From Vreelandella olivaria (GTDB lineage: Bacteria > Pseudomonadota > Gammaproteobacteria > Pseudomonadales > Halomonadaceae), in contig AP019416.1 in assembly GCA_004295565.1 (NCBI GenBank), positions 4,154,001 to 4,218,000 of the forward strand: a DNA stretch of 64,000 bases, given 5' to 3'. The first letter of the stretch is position 1, and every line of letters begins with the position of its first letter. The notes beneath the pieces are model-generated. The model was not told the origin of the DNA. It did not search any database and saw only the letters and a list, made by a program, of their open reading frames with translations. Made by a program: the position numbers and the translations under genes. This document shows positions 42,832 through 53,531 of this stretch, in pieces.

Positions 42832-44111
42832 TTAACGGGTTCTAAAAAAATCGGGTAAGGCGGTCACGACAGATGGGACGTAAGTCGCCAGCAGAAGCAC
42901 GGCCAGCATGAAACTCAAGGGCAGGATGATTTTGCCCGCTACGCGCATGATGGGGCGCTGGGCGATACTGCTGGCGACAAAAGCGTGATGCCGTAGGGCG
43001 GCGTGATCATGCCGATGGAAAGGTTGATGATGATCACCACGCCCAGATGCAGCGGATCGATACCGTAGCTTTGCGCCACGGGCATCAACACCGGCACCAG
43101 GATCAATATGGCGGCAATGCTTTCCATGAACATGCCGACAAAAATCAGCCCGACATTGAGCAGAGCCAGAAATACCCAGGGATTGTCGGACAAAGACTGC
43201 AGAAAACCCACAAGCAACTGGGGCACGCCTTCTCTGGCGACCAGCCACGAGAAAATGTTCGCCACGGCAATGATCATCATCACGGATGCCGAGATACTCG
43301 CCGCCCGCAGTATCAGGCGAGGCAGATCACGAAACTTGAGCTCTTTATAGATAAAGAGCCCCACCAGAAGTCCGGTCGCAACAGCGACCGAGGCGGCTTC
43401 GGTCGGCGTAAAAACGCCCCCGACAATACCTCCGATGATGATGATGGGCATCAGAAAAGCCGGAATGGCCCTCAAGGCGGTCGCACCCAGCTCCTTCAAG
43501 GAGAAAGGCTGCACCTGACTATACACACCGCCATAACGCCGGGCGTGAAAATACCCCGCCAGCAACAGCCCCAGCGCCATTAAAAACCTGGTACGACACC
43601 GGCGATAAACATATCGCCTACCGAGACATTACCTACCGAGGCCAGCACGATCATCATGATGGAGGGAGGAATGACGGGACCCAGGGAGCCCGCGGCGGCC
43701 ATCAAACCGGCGGCAAAGTCGATATCGTAACGGCGACTTCTCATCTCGGGCAGCATTAAAGAGGCGGTGGCCGCCGTATCCGCAGAGCCAGAACCCGACA
43801 CGGCGGCAAGCCCGGTGCCCGATACGACGGACACCAGCAGCAGCGACCCTCGGATCCAGCCGACCAGCGCGGTTGCAAAATCGATCATGCGACGTGCAAT
43901 ACCGCCGCGCTCCATCAAAAGCCCTGACAGGACGAAAAACGGAATGGCCATGATGGTAAAACTGTCCAGACCCGCGAACAGACGCTGGGGAATAATGCTG
44001 CTAGATATCCCCTCGCCCACCAGCACAAGACTCGCCGAGACGCCCATGGTAAAAAACGATGGGGGCGCCAGCAATTAAAAGCAGTACGAATAACACCATG
44101 ACCATGATCAT
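42832..44111 (-). CDS. dctM: TRAP transporter large permease, DctM type (frameshifts)
   Basis: About 427 residues in several frames. It opens MIMVMVLFVLLLIAGAPIVF, overlapping the DctQ stop (ATGA). Motifs are IIPQRLFAGLDSFTIMAIPF, RGSLLLVSVVSGTGLAAVSG, GLMAAAGSLGPVIPPSIMMI and GMITPPYGITLFVASSIAQR, all hallmarks of DctM. Shifts lie near 44065, 43580 and 42985. It forms the ion-driven channel for the solute carried by DctP. Confidence 0.9.
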
Positions 44112-44627
44112 AATGCGGTTTCCTCATTATTATTGTCAGCGCACTCTTTAGCGAAAATCTTCTTTAAATAGGCAATACTGAATTCGAGGAAGAAATAGCC
44201 AAGCCCTACCGGCAGGGAGAGATAAGGTATCCACATGGGAATACCCAATGCCGACGAAGTTTGAATCTGACCAATTTGAAGTAGCCGCTGACTGGCGAGA
44301 ATAGCGAGCCATAAAAACCAGCTGCCCAAAAGCAGAATAAAAGTGCGGTAATTCGCTTGAGGATATCGGGCAAGACGTCATACAGGATATCAACGCCAAT
44401 ATGCAGCTTTTCACGCATGGCAATACCGGCGGCCAAAAGATAACCCATATCTGGGCGAAGGTAGCCGTTTCTGCCGCACCAGCCACGGAAAATCCGAAGA
44501 CATACCGTCCTGCCACAAGCGTCAGTATTGCGACGACCATATAACTGAAAAGGACAACGACACATACGGCAATCAAGAACCTGATACCGTGCAGCACTCG
44601 CTCAGCCACTTGCACTATAGGTGCCAT
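44108..44627 (-). CDS. dctQ: TRAP transporter small permease, DctQ type (frameshifts)
   Basis: About 173 residues with four hydrophobic spans: FLIAVCVVVLFSYMVVAILT near the start and VGLGYFFLEFSIAYLKKIFA near the end. Shifts near 44455 and 44345 break the frame. DctQ pairs with DctM; gene order DctP-DctQ-DctM is standard. It ends ECADNNNEETAL. Confidence 0.85.
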
Positions 44628-44680
44628 AATTACCCCCTGAAGTAGCAGGGCTATATCAATAGCCCTGACTCTCTAAACTG

Positions 44681-45651
44681 CTAGCGTAGTTGCTCAATGA
44701 CGTTCAAAAGCTCTTGCTTCTGATCCGTATCGACGAATTCGCTATAGACCGCCTGAGACCTTTCACGGAAGGGTTCTATTTCAGGCTGGGTAAACTCAAC
44801 GCCGGCACTTAAAAGCTCTTCACGGATGCGCGCGTCCATCTCGGCATATACTTGACGCTCGTATTGAGCGGACTCTTTACCTGCAATCATCACAGCCTGC
44901 TGCACATCTTCGGGCAGACTTTGGAAGCGCTCCTCGGACATGATTAGATCCGCAACCAACGCATTCAGCTCACTTCGGCGAGGTATGGCGCCACTTCGTA
45001 AAACCGCTGTGCCTGATAGTTGGTGAAAGCAGCTTCAGCGCCATCCACCACGCCAGACTCTAACGCCGCATAAAGCTCGCTGTAAGCAAGTGGCGAGGCA
45101 TTAGCACCAAACGCGTTGAAAGAGGCAACATGGGCCGGAATCTGCATAGTTCTAATACTTTGGCGCTCCAGATCTTCGATACTGTTGACCGGCTCCTGGG
45201 TCACGATATGGCGAACGCCCGCCTCGTAAAAGCCCAGTAGTTTAAAGCCGTTGTCCTGCATAGAACCGGCCAGACGCTCGCCAACCTCGCCGTCCATAAC
45301 GCGATACATGTGCTGACGGTCATCAAACAGGAAAGGCAGATCAAAAATCGACAATTCAGAAACGAAGTTGGTCAAAACACCGTTAGTGGGAACGGCAATA
45401 TCCAGAGTACCTAAAAGCAACCCCTCGATCATTTCGCGCTCGTTACCTAACTGATTGTTAGGAAATATCTGCACGGTAACTTCGCCGTTTGTTTCGCGCT
45501 CGACAACTTCTGCGAATTTTTCTAGCCCCTTTTGATAAGGCTCGCTCAAGTTGGCCGAGTGCCCTGCGCGCAATACTAAGCTTTCAGCCCAAGAAGACGT
45601 GGAGTAAATAGAGGTAAGTGCAATAATTCCAACAGCTATAGATTTTTTCAT
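44681..45651 (-). CDS. dctP: TRAP transporter solute-binding protein, DctP type (frameshift)
   Basis: About 324 residues. Signal peptide MKKSIAVGIIALTSIYSTSS, then LRAGHSANLSEPYQKGLEKF. Conserved DctP features are GNEREMIEGLLLGTLDIAVP and RTMQIPAHVASFNAFGANAS; the usual arginine that binds a carboxylate is the R of IRTMQ. A shift near 44965 separates the C-terminal helices (LIMSEERFQSLPEDVQQAVM). It delivers a carboxylate, perhaps hydroxyproline or a related acid, to DctQM. Confidence 0.9.
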
Positions 45652-45823
45652 AATTATCTCTCTTAGACGTTGACACATTATTTGTAGACCAACGGTATAC
45701 CAGCTGTCAACCAATAACCCCACGTGGAAAAATTATTTCTACGCTCCAAAAAAGGGTATAAAATAAGACATTTGCACAAAAATTGTGCGAAGCCTCTACT
45801 GTCTATTAGATTCTCTTGCACTT

Positions 45824-45855
45824 ATTAAGCTTTCGCAAAGATTCGAAAGCTTAAT
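45824..45855. repeat. Perfect 12-bp inverted repeat in the dctP-GntR gap
   Basis: ATTAAGCTTTCG (45824-45835) and CGAAAGCTTAAT (45844-45855) are perfect complements with an 8-bp centre. There is no T-run after it. It could be an operator or an mRNA hairpin at the end of the GntR gene. A separate GT/AC palindrome GGTATACC at 45694-45701, in the dctP promoter area, looks more like a FadR-subfamily GntR site. Confidence 0.5.
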
Positions 45856-45910
45856 AACGAATAATCTGGTATCTGAGAGCACCAAATCGGTGCATCAAAA
45901 CGAACTAAAA

Positions 45911-46585
45911 TTAGAGGGCTTCAAAAATATTTTTCTTCGTTTCACGTAGGTGATCGTACATTGCCTTACGCGCCTTATCTGAATCGCCTTCTAAGATGGC
46001 ATTAATTATCGCCAAGTGTGCTTCATATCCAGGGAAAGATTTGGCGGGCAGCGTCTGGTTTTCAAAAATCTGCGTCGTTTTTCTCAGTTCAGAAATAATT
46101 TTTAGAAGCACTTCGTTACCGGTTACCTGTGCGATCCCCATATGCAGCGTTTGATCAAACTCCCACTGCTGCTCAAGCCCCACTTGTTTAGAAAGCCTAA
46201 TTGAATCTAACCTCTCTACCCAGTCCGCGATTTCCTTGGTTTGTGACTTAGCTGCCGCCATAGCCGCTGCCTCGGGTTCGAGCAGCTCTCGCACCTGAAG
46301 TGCTGCCACATATTCATTGATAGCGATTTTTTTCACGCCAATGGTGCGTGCATTCAAGCGTACAAGCCAACCTTCTGCCTCAAGTCGTCTTAGGGCTTCA
46401 CGTACAGGGGTGCGCGACATATCCAACTTATCTGCGAGGCGTCTTTCTTGTACTATATCGCCGCCAGAAAGCTCGCGGGCGAGAATCATGCGCATGATGG
46501 CCTCGTAGGCCACACTTGAAAGGCCTCCGTGATCAGCTTGCTCATAAGAAACCCTATCATTCACTGCTAACATATAGGTTGTCAT
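45911..46585 (-). CDS. GntR/FadR-family (FCD) transcription regulator
   Basis: 224 residues, intact. The winged helix has ELSGGDIVQERRLADKLDMS and RTPVREALRRLEAEGWLVRL; the C-terminal FCD domain has VRELLEPEAAAMAAAKS, with metal-binding His and Asp/Glu positions (FDQTLHMGIA, YEAHLAIINAILEGD). Such regulators repress catabolic operons and respond to a carboxylic acid. It sits upstream of, and points toward, the TRAP-dehydrogenase run and probably controls it. Confidence 0.92.
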   Translation of the reverse strand: MTTYMLAVNDRVSYEQADHGGLSSVAYEAIMRMILARELSGGDIVQERRLADKLDMSRTPVREALRRLEAEGWLVRLNARTIGVKKIAINEYVAALQVRELLEPEAAAMAAAKSQTKEIADWVERLDSIRLSKQVGLEQQWEFDQTLHMGIAQVTGNEVLLKIISELRKTTQIFENQTLPAKSFPGYEAHLAIINAILEGDSDKARKAMYDHLRETKKNIFEAL

Positions 46586-46821
46586 CCCACTATTAATAAA
46601 ACCACCTGGATACTGCTACAAAGCATTGTAATGAGCTCTTATTATGTACACCTAGACCTCATTATCACCACCCTGAAACTAACAAATGCAAAGCTGTAGT
46701 TAACTGTATCAGCTTTGTTGAAGAAAGATGCGCCAGCCTTCCTAGTCTCATTAAAATGCAGTATATCGACTCATCCAAATCAATGCTCTTTCAGCCTTAG
46801 GAAAGATCCTTAAATATCATA

Positions 46822-46884
46822 TTAAGCCGTCAGCCCAATCCCGCGCAAAATCACCGAGGTGACCGATTGCACGGCTTTTTCGAA
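46822..46884 (-). repeat. 63-bp direct repeat, right copy (3' end of TetR gene)
   Basis: Identical to 35247-35309 and in the same orientation. This is the copy still attached to a full gene, so it is the probable source or the restored gene end of an insertion or duplication event. Confidence 0.95.
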
Positions 46885-47441
46885 CTGCAGGTCATCCAGC
46901 GGTTGGTCATCGTTGAGCAGGTAGATTTGGTAGTCGAAGTCGGCGTAGTGCTGAGTGGAGGCCCAGATCATATAGAGCAGGTAGGAAGGCTCGACGGGAT
47001 TGATCTGACCTGACTCCACCCACTCGCGGATTTTCGACTCTTTGAGCTTGGCCCATTCATAGAGGTTGTCGCGCAGGCTCTCTTTGAGTATCGGTGCGCC
47101 TTGCATGACCTCGGCCGCCCATACTTTTGAGCCGTGGGCGCGATTGCGGGAGTGGTTCATCTTGGCGCGAATGTAGGTGGAAAGCACGACGCGGGGGTCA
47201 TCGTAGAGCTCGAAGCAGAGCGCGTCCTGCTTCCAGACCTCTAAAAGCTCCAGTAACACATCCTGGTACAAGGCTTTTTGGTGGAGAAGTAGTAGTGCAC
47301 GTTGGACTTGGGAAGTTCAGCCATCTGGGCGATTTCCCCATAGAGGCACCGGCGTAGCCTTTTTTCGGCAAATAGCTGCTCCGCGGCTAAGAGAATCTTC
47401 TTAACGTTGGTCTGGCGAATTTCATCCTGGGTTCTTGCCAC
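46822..47441 (-). CDS. TetR-family regulator, RutR/YcdC-like (two frameshifts)
   Basis: About 206 residues. The N-terminal HTH (IRQTNVKKILLAAEQLFAEK, then AQMAELPKSNVHYYFSTK) and the C-terminal domain (WVESGQINPVEPSYLLYMIW, STQHYADFDYQIYLLN) match the RutR-like TetR subfamily that controls pyrimidine or beta-amino-acid breakdown. Shifts are near 47360 and 47270. It lies downstream of the dehydrogenase and aminotransferase genes on the same strand. Its last 63 bp are repeated at 35247-35309. Confidence 0.85.
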
Positions 47442-47612
47442 GCTGCATTCGTTCCTTACATCGAAGAAGGCACTAGGCTTTGTACGAAAACTGCCTGCGC
47501 TCGGCCATGCTGCGTTAAAAACGGCTCAAAATGCTCATTTACACCCCGTAAACTCCGCTTTTCGCCGTTTTTTGCCTTGCCTGACCTTCGCTCGCCGACT
47601 TTTCGCACCAAG

Positions 47613-47643
47613 TTTAAAAGCACCGCCGCAGAGCGACGGTGCT
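47613..47643 (-). terminator. Probable terminator after the semialdehyde dehydrogenase gene
   Basis: On the minus strand AGCACCGTCGC and GCGGCGGTGCT form an 11-bp stem (one T-G pair) with loop TCT, followed by TTTTAAA. It lies about 28 bp after the dehydrogenase stop, between it and the TetR gene. Confidence 0.75.
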
Positions 47644-47671
47644 GAGAAGATGTCCTATTTACCCTAGAACG

Positions 47672-49167
47672 TCAACTTTGATTGGCGGGGAACGAGAACT
47701 CCGCTCGGGTCGCTTCGCTAACCGACGGCCAGCGCTGGGAAACCGCTTTGCGGCGGGTATAGAAACGCACTGAGTCAGGACCGTAGGCGTGAAGATCACC
47801 AAACAGTGAGCGCTTCCAACCGCCAAAGCTGTGATAAGCCACGGGTACTGGCAACGGTACATTCACCCCGACCATCCCCACTTCAATAGCGTCGGTGAAG
47901 CGGCGGGCGGCTTCACCATCGCGGGTGAACAGGCAGGTGCCATTGCCGTATTCGTGGTCGTTAATCAGTTGCATGGCATCGTCCAGGCTAGCGACCCGCA
48001 TGACACAGAGCACCGGTCCAAAAATCTCTTCCTGGTAAATGCGCATCTCGGCGGTAACGTTATCGAACAAGCAGCCGCCCACGAAGTAGCCCTCTTCATA
48101 GCCTGGGACTTGCAGATCACGACCATCAGCGACCAGCGTTGCTCCAGCGCTTACACCATCTTCGATAAAACTGAGTACTTTGGCGCGGTGCTCGGCGGTC
48201 ACCAGCGGGCCCATATCCAGATCTTTTTTGGTGCCAGGGCCAACTTTCAGTTGGGCGATTTTAGGCAGCATGGTTTCAACTAAGCGATTGGCCGTTTCAT
48301 CGCCGACGCACACCGCCACCGAGATCGCCATGCAGCGCTCGCCGCAGCTACCAAATGCTGCGCCCATTAGCGTATTGGCGGCGTTCTCTAAATCGGCATC
48401 CGGCAGCACGACGGCGTGATTCTTCGCCCCACCCAGAGCCTGAACGCGTTTGCCCGCAGCAGAGCCCCGGCTATAGATCGCTTCCGCGACCGGCGTTGAG
48501 CCAACAAAGGAAATGGCTTTTACGGCCTTGGCGTCCAGCAGCGTTTCCACCGCTTCGCGTCCACCGTGTATCACATTCATCACGCCTTTCGGCAGCCCCG
48601 CCTCTTGCAGCAGTTCGGCAACGGCCATGGCTGCTGAAGGATCCTTCTCCGAGGGTTTGAGGATAAAGGTGTTACCGCAGGCGATTGCCATGGGGTACAT
48701 CCACAGTGGCACCATGGCGGGGAAGTTAAACGGGGTAATGCCCGCCACCACGCCTAGCGGCTGAAAGTTAGACCAGGCATCGATACCCGGCCCTACGTTG
48801 TGGGAGTACTCACCTTTTAATAGTTCCGGGACACCACAGGCGTACTCGACGTTCTCAATGCCGCGCTTGAGTTCCCCCATGGCGTCTTCCGGGGTTTTGC
48901 CATGCTCTTCGCTGACCAGTTGCACCAAGCGGTTAGCATTATCTTCGAGCAGTTGCTTAAAGCGGTACATCACCTGGGCGCGCTTGGCGGGCGGGGTATC
49001 GCGCCAGCGGGAAATGCCGCCTGGGCGGCGGCAATGGCACGCTCTACGTCGGCGGCATTGGCATCCGCTACTTGGCGAATCACTTTGCCCGTTGAGGGGT
49101 TGGTCACGTCCAGCGTGCGCTGGCTTTGCACTAATTCACCGTTAATCAGGTGCGAAACATTACTCAT
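47672..49167 (-). CDS. mmsA: CoA-acylating (methyl)malonate-semialdehyde dehydrogenase (frameshift)
   Basis: About 500 residues. Start MSNVSHLINGELVQSQRTLD is typical. A shift near 49015 leads into MYRFKQLLEDNANRLVQLVS. NAD-site motifs are FNFPAMVPLWMYPMAIACGN and ISFVGSTPVAEAIY; the catalytic cysteine is in CGERCMAISVAV, the MmsA form. It converts (methyl)malonate semialdehyde to acetyl- or propionyl-CoA with CO2 release, the step after beta-alanine transamination. The aminotransferase gene lies just upstream. Confidence 0.92.
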
Positions 49168-49198
49168 ATTCAAACTCTCTGAAGTTTAGATCAGTCAC

Positions 49199-50569
49199 TT
49201 ATGCCAACGAATCCAGGGTGGTGGCCACCGCATCGAACAGCCGCTCTAGCTCGGCCTCAGTGGTGCCAAAGGGAGGGCCAAACTGCAGCGTGTCACCGCC
49301 ATAGCGCACGTAGAAACCCGCTTCCCAAAGCGCCATATGCGCATCCCGGGGGCGAATCGTTGGGTCGCCATCGCGGGGCGTTAGCTGAATCGCCCCGGCC
49401 AAGCCGTAGTTACGAATATCGACGATATGATTGCGACCTTTCAGGGCGTGCAGCTTCTGTTCAAAGGCGGGCGCAATGGCGCTAACCTGGGCGGGGAAGT
49501 TTTCACGCTCCATCATCTCAAGCGCCGCCAGCCCCGCCGCGCAGGCCACCGGGTGGGCGCTGTAGGTGTATCCATGGGTAAACTCGACGGCATGCTGGGG
49601 GCCACCGGCGTGCATAAAGGTATCGAAAATCTCGCTGGAAGCGATCACTGCACCCATAGGGATGGCGCCGTTGGTGATCTGCTTGGCCACGTTCATGATA
49701 TCTGGCGTTACGCCAAAGGCTTCGGCGCCGGTGGTCGCGCCGCTGCGCCCGAAAGCGGTGATCACTTCATCAAAGATCAGCAGAATATCGTGGGCAGTAC
49801 AGATCTCGCGCAGCCGATCCAGATAGCCTTTTGGCGGCACGATCACCCCCGCCGAACCGGACATCGGCTCGACAATCACTGCGGCAATGGTGGAGGCATC
49901 GTGTAGGGCGATTTGATCCAACAGCGCATCGGCCAGCTCGGCACCGGTTTCCGCTTGGCCACGGGTGTAGGCATGGCCCGCCTGCAGGGTGTGCGGCAAG
50001 TGCGTTACATCCATCAACTGGCCGTAGTGTTTACGATTACCACCGATACCGCCCAGGCTGGTGCCGCCAATATTCACCCCGTGATAGCCTTTGGCGCGGC
50101 CGATCATGCGGGTCTTCTCCGGCTTGCCTTTTAAACGCCAGTAGGCTTTGGCCATCTTGACTGAGGTATCGGCGGCTTCAGAGCCTGAGTTGGTGAAAAC
50201 ACATGATCCAGCCCTGCAGGCGTGAGGCTAGCCACCTTTTCCGCCAGCTTGAACGCCAGCGGATGACCAATTTGAAAACCGGGGGCAAAATCGAGGCTGC
50301 CGAGCTGCGCCGCCACGGCTTTCTGTATCTCTTCACGGTTATGCCCCGCGCCACAAGTCCAAAGCCCGGAAAGGGAATCGAATAGCTTACGGCCCTGGTC
50401 ATCAATGTAGTAACGCCCTTCCGCCCCGGCGATAACGCGCGGGTTAGCACGAAAATCGCGGTTGGCGCTAAACGGCATCCAATAGTGTTGGTTAAGCGCC
50501 GTTTTTGAAGGCGTATCTACTGACGGGGCACTCGAGGTTTCAGCGGGGTTTTGCTTTTATTCCAAACAT
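49199..50569 (-). CDS. Class III omega-amino-acid:pyruvate aminotransferase (frameshifts)
   Basis: About 450 residues. Motifs are LFDSLSGLWTCGAGHNREEI, GVNIGGTSLGGIGGNRKHYG, the aspartate in ILLIFDEVITAFGRSG, and the PLP lysine in NVAKQITNGAIPMGAV. A shift near 50200 splits it. Upstream of MPFSANRDF the frame reads KTALNQHYW back to a TAA. Removing one C at about 50546-50550 lets it start at 50569 with MFGIKAKPAETSSAPSVDTP, a normal N-terminus. It transfers the amino group of beta-alanine or a similar omega-amino acid to pyruvate. It is 30 bp upstream of the mmsA gene. Confidence 0.9.
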
Positions 50570-50894
50570 GGTGTCCAGCTCCATCGCTATAGGGCATTGC
50601 CTCAGCATGCGCCACCAGACACGTTTATAAAATTACGCTCTTCTTTTGTTCACGTTAGAGAATCTATACGTAACAAGGCATCTCGGCATGCTTCTTGACC
50701 TTGACGTCGATTGAGAAAGCGCCTAATCATTATATTTATACGAATAAATACAACAAATCTATGGAGCACGCCCAACCGGTAATTGGCACCTATCACGCTG
50801 CTTCCAAGAAGCTCGCTGTTGGTAGCTGCGTACTGAAAATACCGCTCACAAACTCAACATAAACAATTCACTATGCACATAGGGCAAACTCGCT
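50570..50894. other. Divergent promoter region
   Basis: 325 bases between the aminotransferase (minus) and the DUF3311-symporter genes (plus). No gene or strong hairpin is seen. It presumably holds both promoters and operators for the TetR and/or GntR regulators encoded on either side; I cannot assign a site. Confidence 0.5.
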
Positions 50895-51137
50895 ATGAAG
50901 TATTTAACTCCCCTCAAACTGTCGATTTACAGCGTCATGCTTTTCAGTTTCTTTATGCTGGAAAGCCCCATCATTATGTTGGCTAACCGTATAGAGCCCA
51001 TGTTGATGGGCATCCCCTTCCTGCTGGTATGGAACTTGTTTTGGTGGTTTGTGCTAACGGCGCTTTTTTTGGTGGCCTATTTCACCAACTGGGGCAGCCC
51101 AACATCCACACCTGAAGGCGCCACTAAACAACACTAA
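50895..51137 (+). CDS. DUF3311 small membrane protein, symporter partner
   Basis: 80 residues, intact, with two hydrophobic spans (YSVMLFSFFMLESPIIMLAN and LLVWNLFWWFVLTALFLVAY). Proteins of this type are encoded directly before sodium/solute symporters and probably act as a small subunit or folding partner, like the YhdT-PanF pair. It is 14 bp upstream of the symporter gene. Confidence 0.85.
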   Translation: MKYLTPLKLSIYSVMLFSFFMLESPIIMLANRIEPMLMGIPFLLVWNLFWWFVLTALFLVAYFTNWGSPTSTPEGATKQH

Positions 51138-51151
51138 GAGGGGGATTAAAC

Positions 51152-52672
51152 ATGACCGGCAGTCTATTAATTATTGCGGCGTTTATGATTATTCCCTTGT
51201 TGGTGGGGATTCTATCAGCACGTCAATCGCAAGAAACCAGTGAAGACTTTTTCGTTCAGGGTCGCGCCATGGGCAGTATCGCGGTGTTTTTCACCGTGGC
51301 AGCAACCTGGTGGAGTGCCTTTGCCTTCCTTGGCTCTAACGCCACCTTTTATACCAATGGGCCAGTGTTTCTTACCGCGCTCGCCTGGAACCTGCTGTTT
51401 GGCTTTATGTACTACTGGATCGGTAAGCGGGTTTGGTTTTTAGGCAAGCGATTCAATTATTTAACACCTTCGGATTTAATTGGTGACTTCTATAACAGCG
51501 AGGCGCTACGCATTACCGTTGCCGCTATTACGCTGATTTTCACCGTGCCTTATTTGCAGATCCAGCTCACTGGCGGCGCCTACTTAATCGAAGTCGCCTC
51601 TGGTGGGTTGATTCCGTTCTGGCTCGCCGCATTGCTGTTCTACTTCATTATTATTATCTACGTATGGATTGGCGGCATTCGTGCTATCGCCTGGACCGAC
51701 GTTATTTATGGCGCTCTGCTGTTCTTCGGCATGCTCTATGCCGGTTACTATATTTCCACCCAGGTAGGAGGGCCAACCGCTCTGTTTAGTCAGTTGCAGC
51801 AAAGCTCACCCGAGCACCTCACCATGCCTGGGCCTAACGGCACGATGGGCTACCCCATGTGGTTCTCGCTGTTTGCGATTACCGCGATTGGTGCCTTTAT
51901 GGGCCCCCAAATCTGGCTGCGTATGTACTCGGTCAAACACGGCAAGCTGTTTAACTTAATGCCCTTTTACTGGGCTTGGCCGCCTTTGCCTATGTAGGTT
52001 CGGTGCTCTCTGGCTACTCCGGCGTGCTGCTTGAGCCCGATGTGGAAAACCCCGATCAAATCCTGCCCATCATGTTGATGGATTACGCCCCTACCTGCTT
52101 GCCTCGCTGATTATGGCAGCAGGCGCTTCAGCAGCGATGTCCACCGCTAACTCGCAGATTCACGCGGTGTCCACAGTGGTAACGATGGATATCTATAAGC
52201 GCTATGTGAACCGTGAAGCAAGCCAAGCGCGGATCGTTTATATCGGTCGTTTATCGTTAGTAGGCTTCTCTCTGGCAGCTTATATCATGGCGCTTACCGT
52301 TCCCGGCGTATTGGTGACTATCGGCATTGCTGCGCTAGCAGGTACCGCACAGCTGGTTATTCCTACCATTGGCGCTATCACCTGGAAAAAGCCCACCCCA
52401 CTGCGGCGCTCGCGGGGCTTTGGGCCGGTGTTGCCTGTGTACTACTGATGACCTTTGGCCCGCTAAGTGCCCCCTTTGGTTACCACGCGGGTATTTGGGG
52501 ACTATTGTTGAATGCGGTGCTGTTCGTTGGCCTAAGCCATGCGCTGCACCGTCGCGATACAGCAGTAGTGGAGCGGTTCATCCAGGCACGCTACGACTAT
52601 GATGCCGAGTACCACCCCGAACGCTTGCCTGCTTACACCCAAGAAACGACCAACGCCGCTAACTACAAATAA
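51152..52672 (+). CDS. Sodium:solute symporter, SSS family (frameshifts)
   Basis: About 506 residues with 12-13 hydrophobic spans. Motifs are SEDFFVQGRAMGSIAVFFTV, ATWWSAFAFLGSNATFYTNG, IWIGGIRAIAWTDVIYGAL-like segment (VWIGGIRAIAWTDVIYGALL) and AAGASAAMSTANSQIHAVST, the SSS signature. Shifts lie near 51970, 52095 and 52400. It most likely brings in the amino or ureido compound degraded by the neighbouring enzymes. Cotranscribed with DUF3311 and followed by a GntR gene. Confidence 0.88.
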
Positions 52673-52683
52673 GGAGTGAGTTG

Positions 52684-53513
52684 ATGACTCAAGCCCCCAG
52701 TTCAGCCTCTCGGCGCCGACCCAAACTTGCCGAGCTGATTAGCGATGATATCAAGCGCTGGATTGCCGCCGAGTCTTTGGGAGAAGGCGACCGACTGCCG
52801 AACGAAAAAGCGCTGATGGAGCTTTACGGTAGTGCCAAGGCGACGGTGCGTGAAGCACTCAAGATTCTTGAGGTTGAGGGGCTAGTTACTTTAAAAACCG
52901 GGCCTAAAGGGGCGCGGTAATCAACCAGCCGGGGATGGAGCCCGCCAGTCGAATGTTGCGTAACTTCCTGCATTTCCAGCAGTTGGATGGCAGGCAGGTT
53001 TACCAGTTGCGCAAACTGCTGGAAGTAGAGCTGGCGGCATCAGTGGTGGGAAGGCTCACCGAGCACGACTTCCAGCAATTGGAAGCCAATATGTCGGCCT
53101 GCGCTTGCTGCGCGAGCGATGAAGAGGATCACCGACACCAGCGCTTTTTAGAGCTGGAGTTTCACCAACTGCTGGCGCGTGTCTGCCCTAATCCTCTGCT
53201 CGCCTTTATGTGCCAGTTTTTAAACGACATGCTGCGCGATTTGGTAGTGATAAAGAAAGCTTACGTGCCCGAACGCAAGCAGTTCGATCACGCCAATCAG
53301 GACTACCACCGCCAGCTGGTGGACGCCTACCGGGCCGAAGATACCCAGCGTGTGCGCCAGGTAATGGCTGAGCATATGGCCGATGCCGAGCACCATATGA
53401 GCGCGCTGGAAGCGGAAATGGCCGCGCAGATGCTGATCAGCAACGATTCTCCCAACCTTCAGAATCACCGTTCCAAGCTACACGACCTAGCGACGGAAAA
53501 TGCATCCGTTTAA
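52684..53513 (+). CDS. GntR/FadR-family (FCD) transcription regulator (frameshift)
   Basis: About 276 residues. Helix-turn-helix GDRLPNEKALMELYGSAKAT and REALKILEVEGLVTLKTGPK; one extra G near 52915 restores GPKGGAVINQPGMEPASRML, leading into the FCD domain (RQVYQLRKLLEVELAASVVG, ELEFHQLLARVCPNPLLAFM). A strong AAGGAG precedes the ATG. It likely controls the symporter and the hydrolase genes around it. Confidence 0.9.
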
Positions 53514-53531
53514 TCTTGCGAGGAGAGTGAA

